Under the pieces are notes generated by a model that was not told the DNA's origin, did no database searches, and saw nothing but the letters and a program-made list of their open reading frames with translations. A stretch of 64,000 nt of DNA from NCBI GenBank assembly GCA_928212115.1, contig CAKMRJ010002223.1, positions 304,416,782 to 304,480,781 on the forward strand. Direction: 5' to 3'. The translations under genes and the position numbers were made by a program. Origin of the DNA: Lactuca virosa. Its lineage: Eukaryota; Streptophyta; Magnoliopsida; Asterales; Asteraceae. This document shows, piece by piece, positions 45,408-56,137 of the stretch (positions within the stretch are counted from its first letter, which is position 1; every line of letters starts with the position of its first letter).

Positions 45408-45952
45408 TGGCTTGAGGGATTCGGATGCACCTTCGGGTGTATCTGAACTCAAACTGAGGATTTGAGAAAGTTTTTCATAAAGGAAACGATTTTTATAAAA
45501 AGTAAAAGAATTTGAAAAAAGCAGACGGAAGCAGTGTGTACGATCAGCCAGCGCCTGAACGGTGATTTCCCAAAATACCCTTACATTATGTGTTATGAGA
45601 TATGTTATGATATGTTACGCATGCTAGAGTAGGCTAGGTATTCATATTAGGACTAGGGTGGCCTGATTTGTGATGCCTTAGCCTAGGAAGATTTATGCTG
45701 CTATGAGATGCTTGAGAGTGAGTAGGTAGTAGTGAGGAGCTTATGAGAGGTCTACCGAAGGGTAGCCTATGATAGCGAGATGTAGAGTACTTGTGATCTG
45801 GGATCCTAGGAGGAGGACTTGGGGTGAATATTGATGCGGTATGGACGGTAGTATAGGGCCCGTACTACTGAAGACACCGGATCAGTGCGCAGTTCAAGTA
45901 AAAATCCTTAGGGTACTAGGGAGCAAGTAGGGTTGAGTTATCGAGTACGAGT
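45408..45952 (+). other. Leader of H
   Basis: 545 bp, non-coding, ending at the gag ATG. The GGGCCC-loop hairpin is its one clear structured feature. Confidence 0.7.
45848..45868 (+). other. Leader hairpin with GGGCCC loop in H
   Basis: A perfect 6-bp stem GTAGTA/TACTAC encloses TAGGGCCCG: two bases, a 6-base palindrome, one base. It lies 84 bp before the gag ATG. B has the same fold at 22327. Confidence 0.75.
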
Positions 45953-47189
45953 ATGCTCGAGCAAGTCTCTGATATTTTTATGTTGTATTTTAGAGACATC
46001 ATGGTTGGGACACACGACAGACCTGGGACGAGCGACGTGAGTGACGAGGAGCTTCGTCAGATGATCCACGATGAGGTGGCTGCGGCGATCCGAGCCGAGA
46101 TTCCGGAGATGTTTGGGACTATCAAGACCACATTGATTGAGACCTTTGATGAGCGGTACGCAGCGGTTACTGAGGCTACGACTGCTGCAGCTACTGCAGC
46201 TGTTGCTGCTGCTAGACCTCAGGGGGGTGACTCGTTGCTGTTTCGGGAGTTCAGCAACACGAAGCCGCCAGAGTTTGATGGGACGCAGGATCCGATTATT
46301 GTGATGAGATGTATTTCTGATATCGAGGGATGCTTCTACACCTGCTCGTGTCCGGAGCATTTGAGGGTTCAGTTTGCACTGAACCAGCTTCGCTTAGGAG
46401 CGAAGGACTGGTGGAAGTTTGTGACGGCAGACTTCACTACGACAGAGCTTACTGCGGTGACCTGGGAGAGGTTCACCATGGTGTTCCGAGATGAGTATGT
46501 TCCCCCTGTGGAGAGGGAACGTTTAGCCCAGGAGTTCTTGTCCATCAAGCAGGGAATTGAGTCTCTGACGATGATTACGAGGATGTTTCATGAGAGGGCG
46601 TTGTTTTGCCCTGAGCACGTGTCGTCTGAGCAGGCACGTATGAGTCGATACTTGAGCATTTTGAGGAGGGATATCAGGGAGTTCGTGGTAAACTCATCAT
46701 ACCGGACATTTGCTGAGCTCCAGGAAAATACCCGGAAGAGGGAGATTGAGCTGGAGACTCAGGTCCGGGAGGAGGCCGAGTCTCAGGGGAGGGCCTGGCG
46801 GCCGACACAGTCTCAGCCGGCAGCCAAGCGGGCAAAGCCCGCTGATTCAAGATCTGGAGGCTAGAAGGGCCGCACTTGTGGGAAGTGCGACAAGGGACAT
46901 GATGGGGTTTGTCGATCAGGTTCTTGCTACAAATGTGTCAAGGAGGGGCACATAGCCAAGGATTGCCCCAAGGGGTTCATGGTTTGCCTTCATTGCAACC
47001 AAATTGGACACCGGAAGGCCGAGTGTCTGCAGCTGCGGGGGACAGCACAGGGAGCACCGCAGGGATCTGCCCCTGCTGTCGTGTGAGCTGCTGAGGTTCG
47101 GGCGATGAAGGCCGAGGCACCGAAGGCTCGCGGGAGAGCCTTCCAGTTGACAGCGGAGCAGGTCCGCGCAGCGCCCGATGTTGTGGCTG
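45953..47189 (+). pseudogene. H gag (structural polyprotein, broken by two stops)
   Basis: Open from ATG 45953; ATG 46001 (MVGTHDRPG) is an alternative start. The core Gag domain includes FDGTQDPIIVMRCISDIEGC, LGAKDWWKF and TWERFTMVFRDEYVPPVERE. After a TAG at 46862-46864 the frame continues with CGKCDKGHDGVC, CYKCVKEGHIAKDC and CLHCNQIGHRKAEC: three zinc-binding segments for RNA. A TGA follows at 47084-47086. Both stops are one C-to-T step from CAG or CGA. The frame then runs APDVVAG into an intron-like insertion and fuses to protease. Confidence 0.9.
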
Positions 47190-47254
47190 GTATGTATTCT
47201 TTCATTTATTTATGCTGAGTTTGGGATATTGTGCTTATAATATGATATGTGTAG
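47190..47254 (+). other. Possible 65-nt intron at the gag-protease junction of H
   Basis: Starts GTATGT, ends ATATGTGTAG, is AT-rich and contains a stop. Removing it joins GCTG to GTACTTTTC, giving AGTFLVNS in one frame. D has TGTFPVNNS at this place without any insertion. 65 nt is short for a plant intron. Confidence 0.55.
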
Positions 47255-50200
47255 GTACTTTTCTTGTGAATTCTGTACCTGCTTTGGTGTTATTTGACTC
47301 GGGTGCGAGTCGGTCATTTGTGTCTTTAGCGTTTAGTCAGCACATCAGTATCCAGCGGGAGGCGTTGAGTCGACCTCTACGAGTTTCCATAGCTGACGAG
47401 CGGGCGGTGTATGCTACGGATGTGATTCGAGGTTGTGTACTCGAGATCTTCGGTGTTGAGTTCCCGATAGATCTAGTCCCGATTGCGATGGGGGACGTGT
47501 GTGTCATGGTGGGCATGGACTGGTTTAGCCGATTTGGGGCTGTTATAGACTGCGAGCGACAGTTGGTGACGATACGAGACCCTAGCGGGGGACTACTTAC
47601 GGTATACGACGAGGGTACCCGATCGGGGTCAGCGTTCTGTTCGGCTGCTAGAGCGAGGCAGAGTCTACAACAGGGCTGCATCGGGTTTGTCGCTTATGTG
47701 ATGGATACGCGAGTGGCCGCAGGGAGGCCGAGCTCGGTTGATGATGTTCCGATAGTGCGTGAGTTCCCAGATGTTTTTACCGAGGAGTTGCTGGGTGTGC
47801 CTCCCGAGAGGCAGGTGGAGTTCCGCATTGATTTGGTTCCGGGAGCGGCGCCTATCGCCAAGGCGCCCTATCGCCTTGCGCCACCTGAGATGCATGAGTT
47901 ATCCTCACAGCTTTAGGAGCTGTTGGGGAAAGGATTTATCAGGACGAGTAGCTCAACTTGGGGAGCGCCGATCCTTTTTGTCAAGAAAAAGGATGGTTCA
48001 CATCGGATGTGCATTGATTACCGGGAGTTGAACAAGTTAACGGTCAAGAACCGTTACCCACTACCGAGGATTGATGATCTGTTCCATCACTTGCAGGGAG
48101 CATCTTGGTTCTCCAAGATAGATTTGAGGTCTGGATATCACCAGATGAGGGTGCGAGATGAGGATATCTAGAAGACGGCGTTCAGGACTCGTTATGGGCA
48201 TTACGAGTTCATGGTGATGCCTTCTGGGCTCACCAACGCCCCGGCAGCGTTCATGGATCTCATGAATAGGCTGTTCAGACCGATGTTGGATCGTTCGGTG
48301 ATCATATTCATCGACGATATACTGGTGTATTCGAGATCCAGAGAGTAGCATGAGGAGCATTTGAGAGAGATCCTCGGAGTATTGAGGCCGGAGAGGCTTT
48401 ACGCCAAATTCTCCAAGTGCGATTTCTGGTTACGAGAGGTCCAGTTCTTGGGGCATATCGTTAACCAGAATGGGATATTGGTCGATCCGGCCAAGATTGA
48501 GGCTGTGATGAGTTGGGAGGTGCCGAGATCCCCCACCGATATCAGGAGTTTTCTAGGGTTGGCCGGCTACTATCGAAGATTTATCAAGGATTTCTCCAAC
48601 ATTGTCGTGCCCCTCACCAAGTTGACCCGGAAGGGCGTTCCTTTTTCCTGGGGTCCGGAGCAGCAGACCTCGTTTGAGACTCTTCGCTAGAGGTTGTGCG
48701 AAGCCCCGGTGTTATCCCTTCCAGAGGGAATGGAGGAATTTGTGGTGTACTGCGATGCATCGATATCGGGATTGGGTGCGGTGCTTATGCAGCGGGGGCA
48801 TGTGATAGCGTATGCATCGAGGAAGCTGAAGCCTCATGAGATGAGGTATCCCACCCACGATCTGGAGTTAGGGGCAGTGGTGTTCGCTCTCAAGATCTGG
48901 CGTCACTATCTATATGGGGTTCGGTGTACCATATACACAGACCACAAGAGTTTGAAGTATTTGATGGATCAGCCCAACCTGAATATGCGCCAAAGGAGAT
49001 GGTTGGATGTGGTGAAGGATTACGATTGTGAGATCCTATACCACCCGGGCAAAGCTAATGTTGTAGCTGATGCTCTGAGCCGAAGGTCAGAGAATTCCCT
49101 GATTCGAGACACTTGTATGCGATTGACGGTGATGACTCCGGTGTTGGACACCATTCGGGAGGCCCAGACAGAGGCTATAATACCAAAAAATCGCAAGAGG
49201 GAGCGGGTGATCGGGCAGGTGTCTGAGTTCGTTACCGATAGCCGAGGGCTGATGACCTTTCAAGGTCAGATTTGGGTGCCGTATGCAGGCGGGGCACGTA
49301 CCATTTTGATGGAGGAGGCGCATAGATCTAGGTTCTCGATCCATCCCGGAGCCACTAAGATGTATTTGGATTTGAAGAAAGACTATTGGTGGCCCTGTAT
49401 GAAGAGGGATGTTGCGTGGTTTGTTGAGAGGTGTTTGACCTGTCGCCGGGTTAAAGCCAAGCACCAGCGTACGCATGGCAAGTTGCAGCCACTTGAGGTT
49501 CCCCAGTGGAAGTGGGAACAGATTTCCATGGATTTTATCACCAAATTGCCAAGGACCGCGAGGGGTGTCGATGCAATTTGGGTGATTATTGATCGGCTGA
49601 CGAAGAGCACTCACTTCCTTGCTATCAGTGAGAGCTCTTCCGCAGAGAGGTTGGCCGAGTTGTATGTGAGAGAGGTGGTATCGCGTCATGGAGTACCGAT
49701 CTCGATTGTGTCAGATCGAGATGTACGTTTCACTTCCAGGTTCTTGAAGAAGTTCCATGAGGAGTTGGGTACGAGGTTGCATTTCAGTACCGCCTACCAC
49801 CCACAGACTGACGGGCAGGGTGAGCGGACAATTCAGACGCTCGAGGACATGCTTCGAGCATGTGTGTTGGACTTTGGAGGGAGTTGGGACATGTACTTGC
49901 CGTTGGCTGAGTTTTCCTATAACAACAGACACCATTCGAGTATTGGTATGCCTCCCTTCGAGTTGTTGTATGGTAGGAGATGTCGGACTCCCATTTGCTG
50001 GGGAGAGGTAGGGCAGCGCGTGATGGGTAGCACTGAGATAGTGCTTCAGATGACTGAGCAGAACAGCAAGTCAGGCAGAGGTTGTTGACAGCTCAGAGTC
50101 GCCAGAAGAGTTATGCGGATAGGCGACGATCCGAGCTTGAGTTTCAGGTGGGAGACTTCGTACTCCTGAAGGTGTCTCCTGGGAAAGGAGTAATCCAATG

Positions 50201-50579
50201 CAAGCTGGGGCCCCGGTACATCGGTCCGTTCATGGTGACCGCGAGGGTGGGCAGGGTAGCGTATCATTTGGAGCTACCTGCGGAATTGAGCCAGATTCAT
50301 GATACCTTCCACGTGTCTCAGTTGAGGAAGTGTATAGCCGACGAGTCGGCGGTAGTGCCGCTGGAGGATGTTCAGGTGGATGCGAGATTGAATTATGTTG
50401 AGAGACCGATCGCGATCTTAGATGGGAAGATCAAGGTTCTGAGGAACAAGGAGGTGCCCCTGGTTCAGGTCCAGTGGCAGCATAGGAGAGGGCCCGAGCT
50501 GACTTGGGAGCCGGAGTTAGAGATGCAGGAGCAGCATCCAGAGTTGTTTGCCGAGCGAGACTTCGAGGGTGAAGTCTGA
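47255..50579 (+). pseudogene. H pol: protease, RT, RNase H, integrase, chromodomain-like tail
   Basis: Protease: VLFDSGASRSFVS and [56 protein letters not shown]. RNase [15 protein letters not shown] and [10 protein letters not shown]. Integrase: HHCC segment (H..H, CLTC) at about 49320-49445, then [28 protein letters not shown] (D, D, E). End: GDFVLLKVSPGKG, then LVQVQWQHRRGPELTWEPE (chromodomain-like). TAG stops at 47914, 48169, 48346 and 48688; one base is missing near 50060, shifting to a second frame up to TGA 50577-50579. Otherwise full length. Confidence 0.95.
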
Positions 50580-50583
50580 TTCT

Positions 50584-50596
50584 AGTGGGGGAGAAA
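50584..50596 (+). other. Polypurine tract of H
   Basis: AGTGGGGGAGAAA immediately before the 3' LTR. Confidence 0.93.
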
Positions 50597-51143
50597 TGTA
50601 ACATCCGGATTCCCAGGTATTCTATGTTATTCATTTATTTTGAGTTTTGAGGGGGGGGGGGACTCGACGAGTTGACACCTAGACTCGTCGAGTAGGATCA
50701 CGTTTTGCTGACTGGATTAATGAAAGGACTCGACGAGTCGATGGGTGGACTCGACGAGTCCACGCTGTGGACAGAAACCCTAAATCTTTGGGGTTTGTGC
50801 CCTATTTAAGGGTCCTTATAGCCCTCATTTGCGGCTACCAGTCCAGAGAGAGAAACCCTAGAGAGCTTGAACGAGTTGTGTGAGAGAGAAAGCCATTTCA
50901 ACCATTTTTTGTGTTGTTTTGCAAGGAAGAAGGTGTTTCCAGCTAGAGGAGGTCAAGAGGGTTTCTAATCCGTGGTTTCCAAGCTTGGATCTACAGTGTT
51001 GAGGTAGCAAATCGATCCTTTCTCTGTTTGGTTTAAGATCCTTGAATTTTAGGGTTTTCTATACCCTTTATTGGCTTGAAATGTTGAGTATGTTGTCCCT
51101 TTGAGTGTTAGACTCTGGATCTGGACCTCTAGAGGTCTAGAGG
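50597..51143 (+). repeat. 3' LTR of H, first part
   Basis: TGTAACATCCGG onward, matching 43731-44275 apart from scattered changes and a longer G run at about 50650. Interrupted by I at 51144. Confidence 0.93.
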
Positions 51144-54100
51144 TGTCACACCCCCGAAACCAGACGGCGGAAACGTCCGAGGACTCGCGTGACTTAAATT
51201 GAATATCATCACAATGAATATACATGAATCATAACGTAAACATCACCATGCATCAATAGATTACAACTGATATTGTTCACATCCAGTACATTATTACACA
51301 TCCATAACATAAATCGTTTAAGAGTTTTCAAAACATAGCTTCCTAACATACTTGATATTACCCTGCAGCTTACCTGTTACCTGAGAATACAAGTTATTTT
51401 GAAAACGGTCAACATATGAAATGTTGGTGAGTTCATAAGCAGGGTTGTGGTAAAATGATTTTTGTAGTTTATAAAACCCAGAAAATCCGATATTTTCTGA
51501 AAAGACAATTGTTTACCAAAGTGTGAAGATCCATAAGTTGATGCATGAATGATTTCAAAACGTGTATAAAAGGGAATTTTGTATTATAGTTATAGAAAAT
51601 ACAAGCGAGTGGTGTTGATTTCCTCGAAAAACCCGATGTTTTCCGAATACTTAAAATAAAATTGTTTCTCAAATTGCTATACCGCCCCAACGAATGATTT
51701 TGATTACTCTTCCTTGATTACTCGGATGGTGTTGGATTAATTAATTTTGTGAGTCGTTATAACCATGCATAATAATGACTAGTTCGTCTGTCTTGGCATC
51801 CTAATGTACGCCGGGATTGATTATAACTTCAGACTACGAACGACCCTTAGAGGTGTCGCCCATTATTACTCACTTAATCCAAACAACATTGATTACTATT
51901 GATTAACGACCTGAATTTGTTTACTTTGATTACGCATAAGCCTAACAAACGAGGAGAAGAGGAAAACAGAGCCCTGCTACTTTCGTGAGTTATTTTAGGC
52001 TGTTGGGTACACGAAGGACACGTTGGCCCATTTCGCATTTGATTACTTGGACCTTACTAGCAATGCTAATGGGTCACTAAGGCCCAATAGCACTTAAAAG
52101 CCATTTAGGGTCCCTTTAATATGGAATCGGGTCATAGAAGGCCCAATAACATTTATTATTATTATCCCTTGGGCCCAAAAATCATGTTAATGGATCACAA
52201 AGGCCCAACAAGCATGATTGGAACTTTCAAGTCCAAAGTTTTGAATGTTTACTTGTTTTAGGTATTGCATAATTGTTGGAAGGTTTGATTGAACGATTGA
52301 TAATTTCGGATTGGCACGAGGCCGTTCGGTTGTTTTTAACGATTTTTGGAATCATACTTATATTCACCTTCATGAGTTGTAGTTTTGTATTCTTTTTTTT
52401 TACTCAAACATCTTAATAGTAAAAGAATTGATTCAGAATATTGGTTTGACCTTTTCAGTCCTTCTTTAATAAAAATGACAATTTTAGTCCCTTATATATA
52501 AAAAAAGACATTTTAGCCCTTAAACCAATTTTTGACACATTTGACCCATGGACTTGTTCAAGTGATATTTTTGGCTCAAAACTAATTCTTTGGCAGTTTC
52601 AGCCCTTCCAGAAAAGTGTTTTTCGGTTAAAGTCCAAGCTTTTTGCAACTTTTACAATTTTGGCCCAAAATCCAAAAACTTTACATTTTTTATCCTTTTT
52701 GGAAAAGAAAAGCATTTTAACCCTTGAAATAGTTTCGTTTAACTTCTTATCCACTGTTTTGAAGAATTTACCATTTCAGCCCCTTGAAAATCATGTTTTT
52801 CGCAACTTTGGGCTTTATGGGCCGAAAAGCTCAAAAATTGGCCCATTAAGCTAATATTTACATTTCAAGTCCTTTGAAGAGCATAATATTCATAAAAACA
52901 TTCATTTTAACTGTTTTGACTCTTTTGACCTTCAAGAAAACCATGAATGGCAATTTTTAACCCAACTTTTGTTTATTTGACAATTTAAGCCCAAAAATGA
53001 GTTTTATGTTGCAATATGTATACTTTAATCTTAGAGGGAAAATTTTCTTAACTTGTTTTAGTGTAATACATCTTAGATCATGTTTATCTTCCTCTTAGAG
53101 CCATAGATCTCGAGTTTCTATTCTTTTTGTTACACATTTACCACATAAACACTTATAATCACACATACATGCATAAAATCATACATAGCATACATATACA
53201 CATAGATCTACGCATTTTACTTGTATTCTCCCCCATAAAATATATGAAAACCGAAAAGAGAGGGGTATGAACTCACCTTGAGTTTGTGGGTTCAGTTTTG
53301 AAGAAGAATTGAAGAAATTTGATGCTATTCTCGGCCTAGCAAGCTTCTTGGAGGATCTTTGGCTTAGATATGCTCTAAGAGTTAAGATCACGAGTTTGAA
53401 TAGATTAAGAGGAGATTTTTGATGAAATGAAGTAGTTATATCATGGATTTAAGCATCAACTTACCTTAGATGATGACTCTTAGAGAAAATCCTACTTGAA
53501 AGCTCCTAAATCTCGAAATTTTGATGAAGAAGAAAGAAGTAAGAGTGTTCTTTGAGAGTGTTTGAGTGAATTGTGTGTGTGTGTGTCTTTCCCTTTGTCT
53601 TCTCGACCGAAGAAGAAAAAGAGAGGAGAAGAGAGAGAGTGAAGTGATGGATGCTTGGAAATATGGGAAGGGTGCATGGATACCCCATGTACAATTGTGA
53701 GGTGGCAAGTAGAAAAGTCAACTCTTCCTTCCCATGTTTTGTGGTTTGGCCAAGAGAAGGAGAAGAAATGAAAGAAATTGGGCCTTCTTGTGCTTAAGTC
53801 CATATTTTGGCCCAATTGGATGATTTTTGGTCCAATTGGTCTTTGGAGAGGGTTCACGGCCCAAAATAAGTCAAGGAATGAGTTTTATGGCCTTTTTAAG
53901 TTAATTAGATTTGTTATGGCTCATTAGGGTATTTTATTTCATTCTAGGCCCATTATGGCCCAAAATGTTAAAATAAATGAAAGTGGGTCCAATTAGAGTC
54001 CATATAGGAGTTCTAAGCCCAAAATAGTCAAATTGGAAGCTTATTGGTCCATTAGGCCCAAATAAGAAAATCCTAATCCAAAATGGACTTAAACCGGGAT

Positions 54101-54264
54101 TTCTAGGGTTTCCAATTCTTTGATGACTATTTGCAATGCTTGTATAAAGTGTTTGATGGAAGTTTTGTTGTTATTGAATAAGCATCTTACATGCTTTCAC
54201 ATTTTTGGTTCACAAATGTTATCATTGTTGTTGTTACAAAGCATCAAAATTCCTAGTTGTGACA
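51144..54264 (-). mobile_element. Element I: solo LTR of the D/G-related gypsy group
   Basis: 3121 bp, TGTCACACCCCC to TAGTTGTGACA on the plus strand (the reverse gives TGTCACAACTAGG...GGGGGTGTGACA). Perfect TSD agagg (51139-51143 and 54265-54269). No PBS, PPT, coding or internal LTR pair, so it is a solo LTR left by recombination. The terminal block GGCGGAAACGTCC matches D and G. The middle (52440-53000) is full of short variants of 'tttnagccctt'; a (GT)n run is at 53573-53587. Confidence 0.85.
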
Positions 54265-54269
54265 AGAGG

Positions 54270-55382
54270 GCCTTATCCGTTCTGCTTTATGTTGGTTCAT
54301 GGAGGGAATGAGACTATGTTGCCATTTTTGAAGCTATTTCACCAAGGAAAGCCTTGTGTGCATTGCATGAGTGTCAACACTGAACCTTTACGTGATTATC
54401 GTGTTTGGGAAGGTCAGATCTATAGGTTAGTGGAGCAGATCTGACCTCAGAAGGTCATTTGAGTGTTGCCATGGTAGGAACTCGCCGAGTCCATTAGTGT
54501 ACTCGACGAGTCGAGTCGGGGTTGCCTCGCGATTCGTGACAGGTGTAACCCGTCGAGTCGAGGGATGACTCGACGTGCCAAGTGAGGCTAGAAGGATTCA
54601 GAGGACCCGCATGGACTCGCCGAGTCGCCCTTGTGCACTCGACGAGTCGGGTCCAAGTTTGACCGTTGACTTCAGTTGACCTTAGGGTTTTGGTCAAGCT
54701 GATTCAGGAGAGTTCAGGGAGGAGTAGAATGGCCTTCTACCCAATCCTTAGAAATGATTCTATGAGAGGGTATTGATCAGGAATGTTGTTATGTTAATAG
54801 GAGGCTAGGTCGGGTTATCGAGCACGAGAGGTTATCCGACATCGTACGAGGTGCGTCTTCTCACTATACTGTACCTAGAGTGGTACCTATGTGTGACCGG
54901 AAGGTCTTATATGCAATGAGATGTATGTGTTGCATGCTGTTATATGATATGGATGTGTTATGTATGTTATGAATGCTAAGGACCGGAAGGTCATTATGAT
55001 ATGGACCGGAAGGTCAACATGATATGGACCGGAAGGTCATTACGGGTAGGACCGGAAGGTCTACCAGGGTTGTGGGACGGAAGTCCCCTGAGACACAGCG
55101 ACCGGAAGGTCTTATAGCCTTGAGTGGCGTATGTGCGTATGTGGTATTTTGGGGAACTCACTAAGCATTTATTTTTACAGTTGTTGTGTTATGTGTTTCA
55201 GGTACTAGCGAGGATCGCGGGAAGGCGTCGGCATGATCCTACACACTCATGGAGTTTATGTTTTGAGATTATGGGATATGTTTTGTTATGATAACATTGG
55301 ATACATTATGTTTTGATATTACCTTATGAATAAAAGTATGTTTTAAAAAGGAAAAATTGTTTTGGAAATTTACGTTGTTACA
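54270..55382 (+). repeat. 3' LTR of H, second part
   Basis: Resumes 'gccttatcc' after the TSD and matches 44273-45391 to the terminal GTTGTTACA. CTCG(N)CGAG copies at 54480-54660. Confidence 0.93.
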
Positions 55383-55387
55383 GATTA

Positions 55388-56122
55388 TATATAACTAGTA
55401 TAAACTAAGTGATTATAGACGGAATCACTGTGGTTACTATTTTATTATAAGAAATAAGGGTTTTCTTAAAGAATCTTTTCATCAAATATAAAGGAACTAT
55501 TACAGTTAACTCTGTGAGTACCAAGGGAATACACCAGGGTTATATACAATAAGGATCTAACAACCAATGGGATGTGTGTCATAGAAAGGATTGGTTGTGG
55601 GATTAGGGCAGATACACACAATCGATTGTTTGTTTAATCTGAGTTTTATATAACTTGTATCCATTTAGTACTCATAGAAAGGATTGTAGAGTCATTTTTT
55701 TACTTATCTTTCATCAAAGCTGGAAATATAGGATTTTCTGGAGGAACATGCGAACTTTTCTAAACAAAACTTACAATTTACCACAACTTACTAAGCTTTT
55801 TACCACTTACTTACATCATTAAAATCTTATGAACTCACCAGCTTAATTGCTGATTAACTCTTTCAAAATAACTTATATTCTCAGGTAACTAGTAGACAGG
55901 TACTCGCACTGGGAATTCAGAAGATGGAGCAGTATAGCTCCAAGTCTTGTTTTGTTATTTGCTTATGTATTCTATGTTTTGTGAACACATACTTTGTAAA
56001 CACTTTCTTTCTAATGAAATGGTTGTTTATTACTTTGATTACTATGATGCATGTCTTGTGATACTAAACATTACGTCCTCCACCCCAGAACGTTTCCGCC
56101 GTTCCGGTTTTGGGGTGTGACA
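55388..56122 (+). repeat. 5' LTR of G, second part
   Basis: Continues the LTR after H and ends GGTTTTGGGGTGTGACA at 56122; colinear with 62531-63282. Contains long hairpin 3. Confidence 0.9.
55516..55673 (+). repeat. Long hairpin 3 of G (5' LTR copy, apex shortened)
   Basis: Arms run from GAGTACC to GGATGTGTGTCAT and from GCAGATACACACAATC to TAGTACTC. The apex lost the TGTTCC half but keeps GGATTGGTTGTGGG. The 3' LTR copy is complete. Confidence 0.75.
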
Positions 56123-56125
56123 GAT

Positions 56126-56137
56126 TGATATCAGAGC
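56126..56137 (+). other. Primer-binding site of G
   Basis: TGATATCAGAGC three bases after the LTR; one mismatch to the initiator tRNA-Met complement. Confidence 0.82.

Larger units (their letters stand above)
43731..55382 (+). mobile_element. Element H: chromovirus-like Ty3/gypsy retrotransposon, nearly complete gag-pol
   Basis: 11,652 bp including nested I; 8.5 kb without it. 5' LTR 43731-45391; 3' LTR 50597-51143 plus 54270-55382. Perfect TSD gatta (43726-43730 and 55383-55387), PBS and PPT present. Gag, protease, RT, RNase H, integrase and a chromodomain-like C-terminus are all readable with a handful of stops and one pol frameshift. LTRs agree closely by eye, so it is one of the younger insertions, yet older than I. 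Confidence 0.95.

Noticed and set aside
49087..49689. 200-codon minus-strand ORF across H integrase
   Set aside because: Shadow of the well-supported integrase frame on the plus strand.
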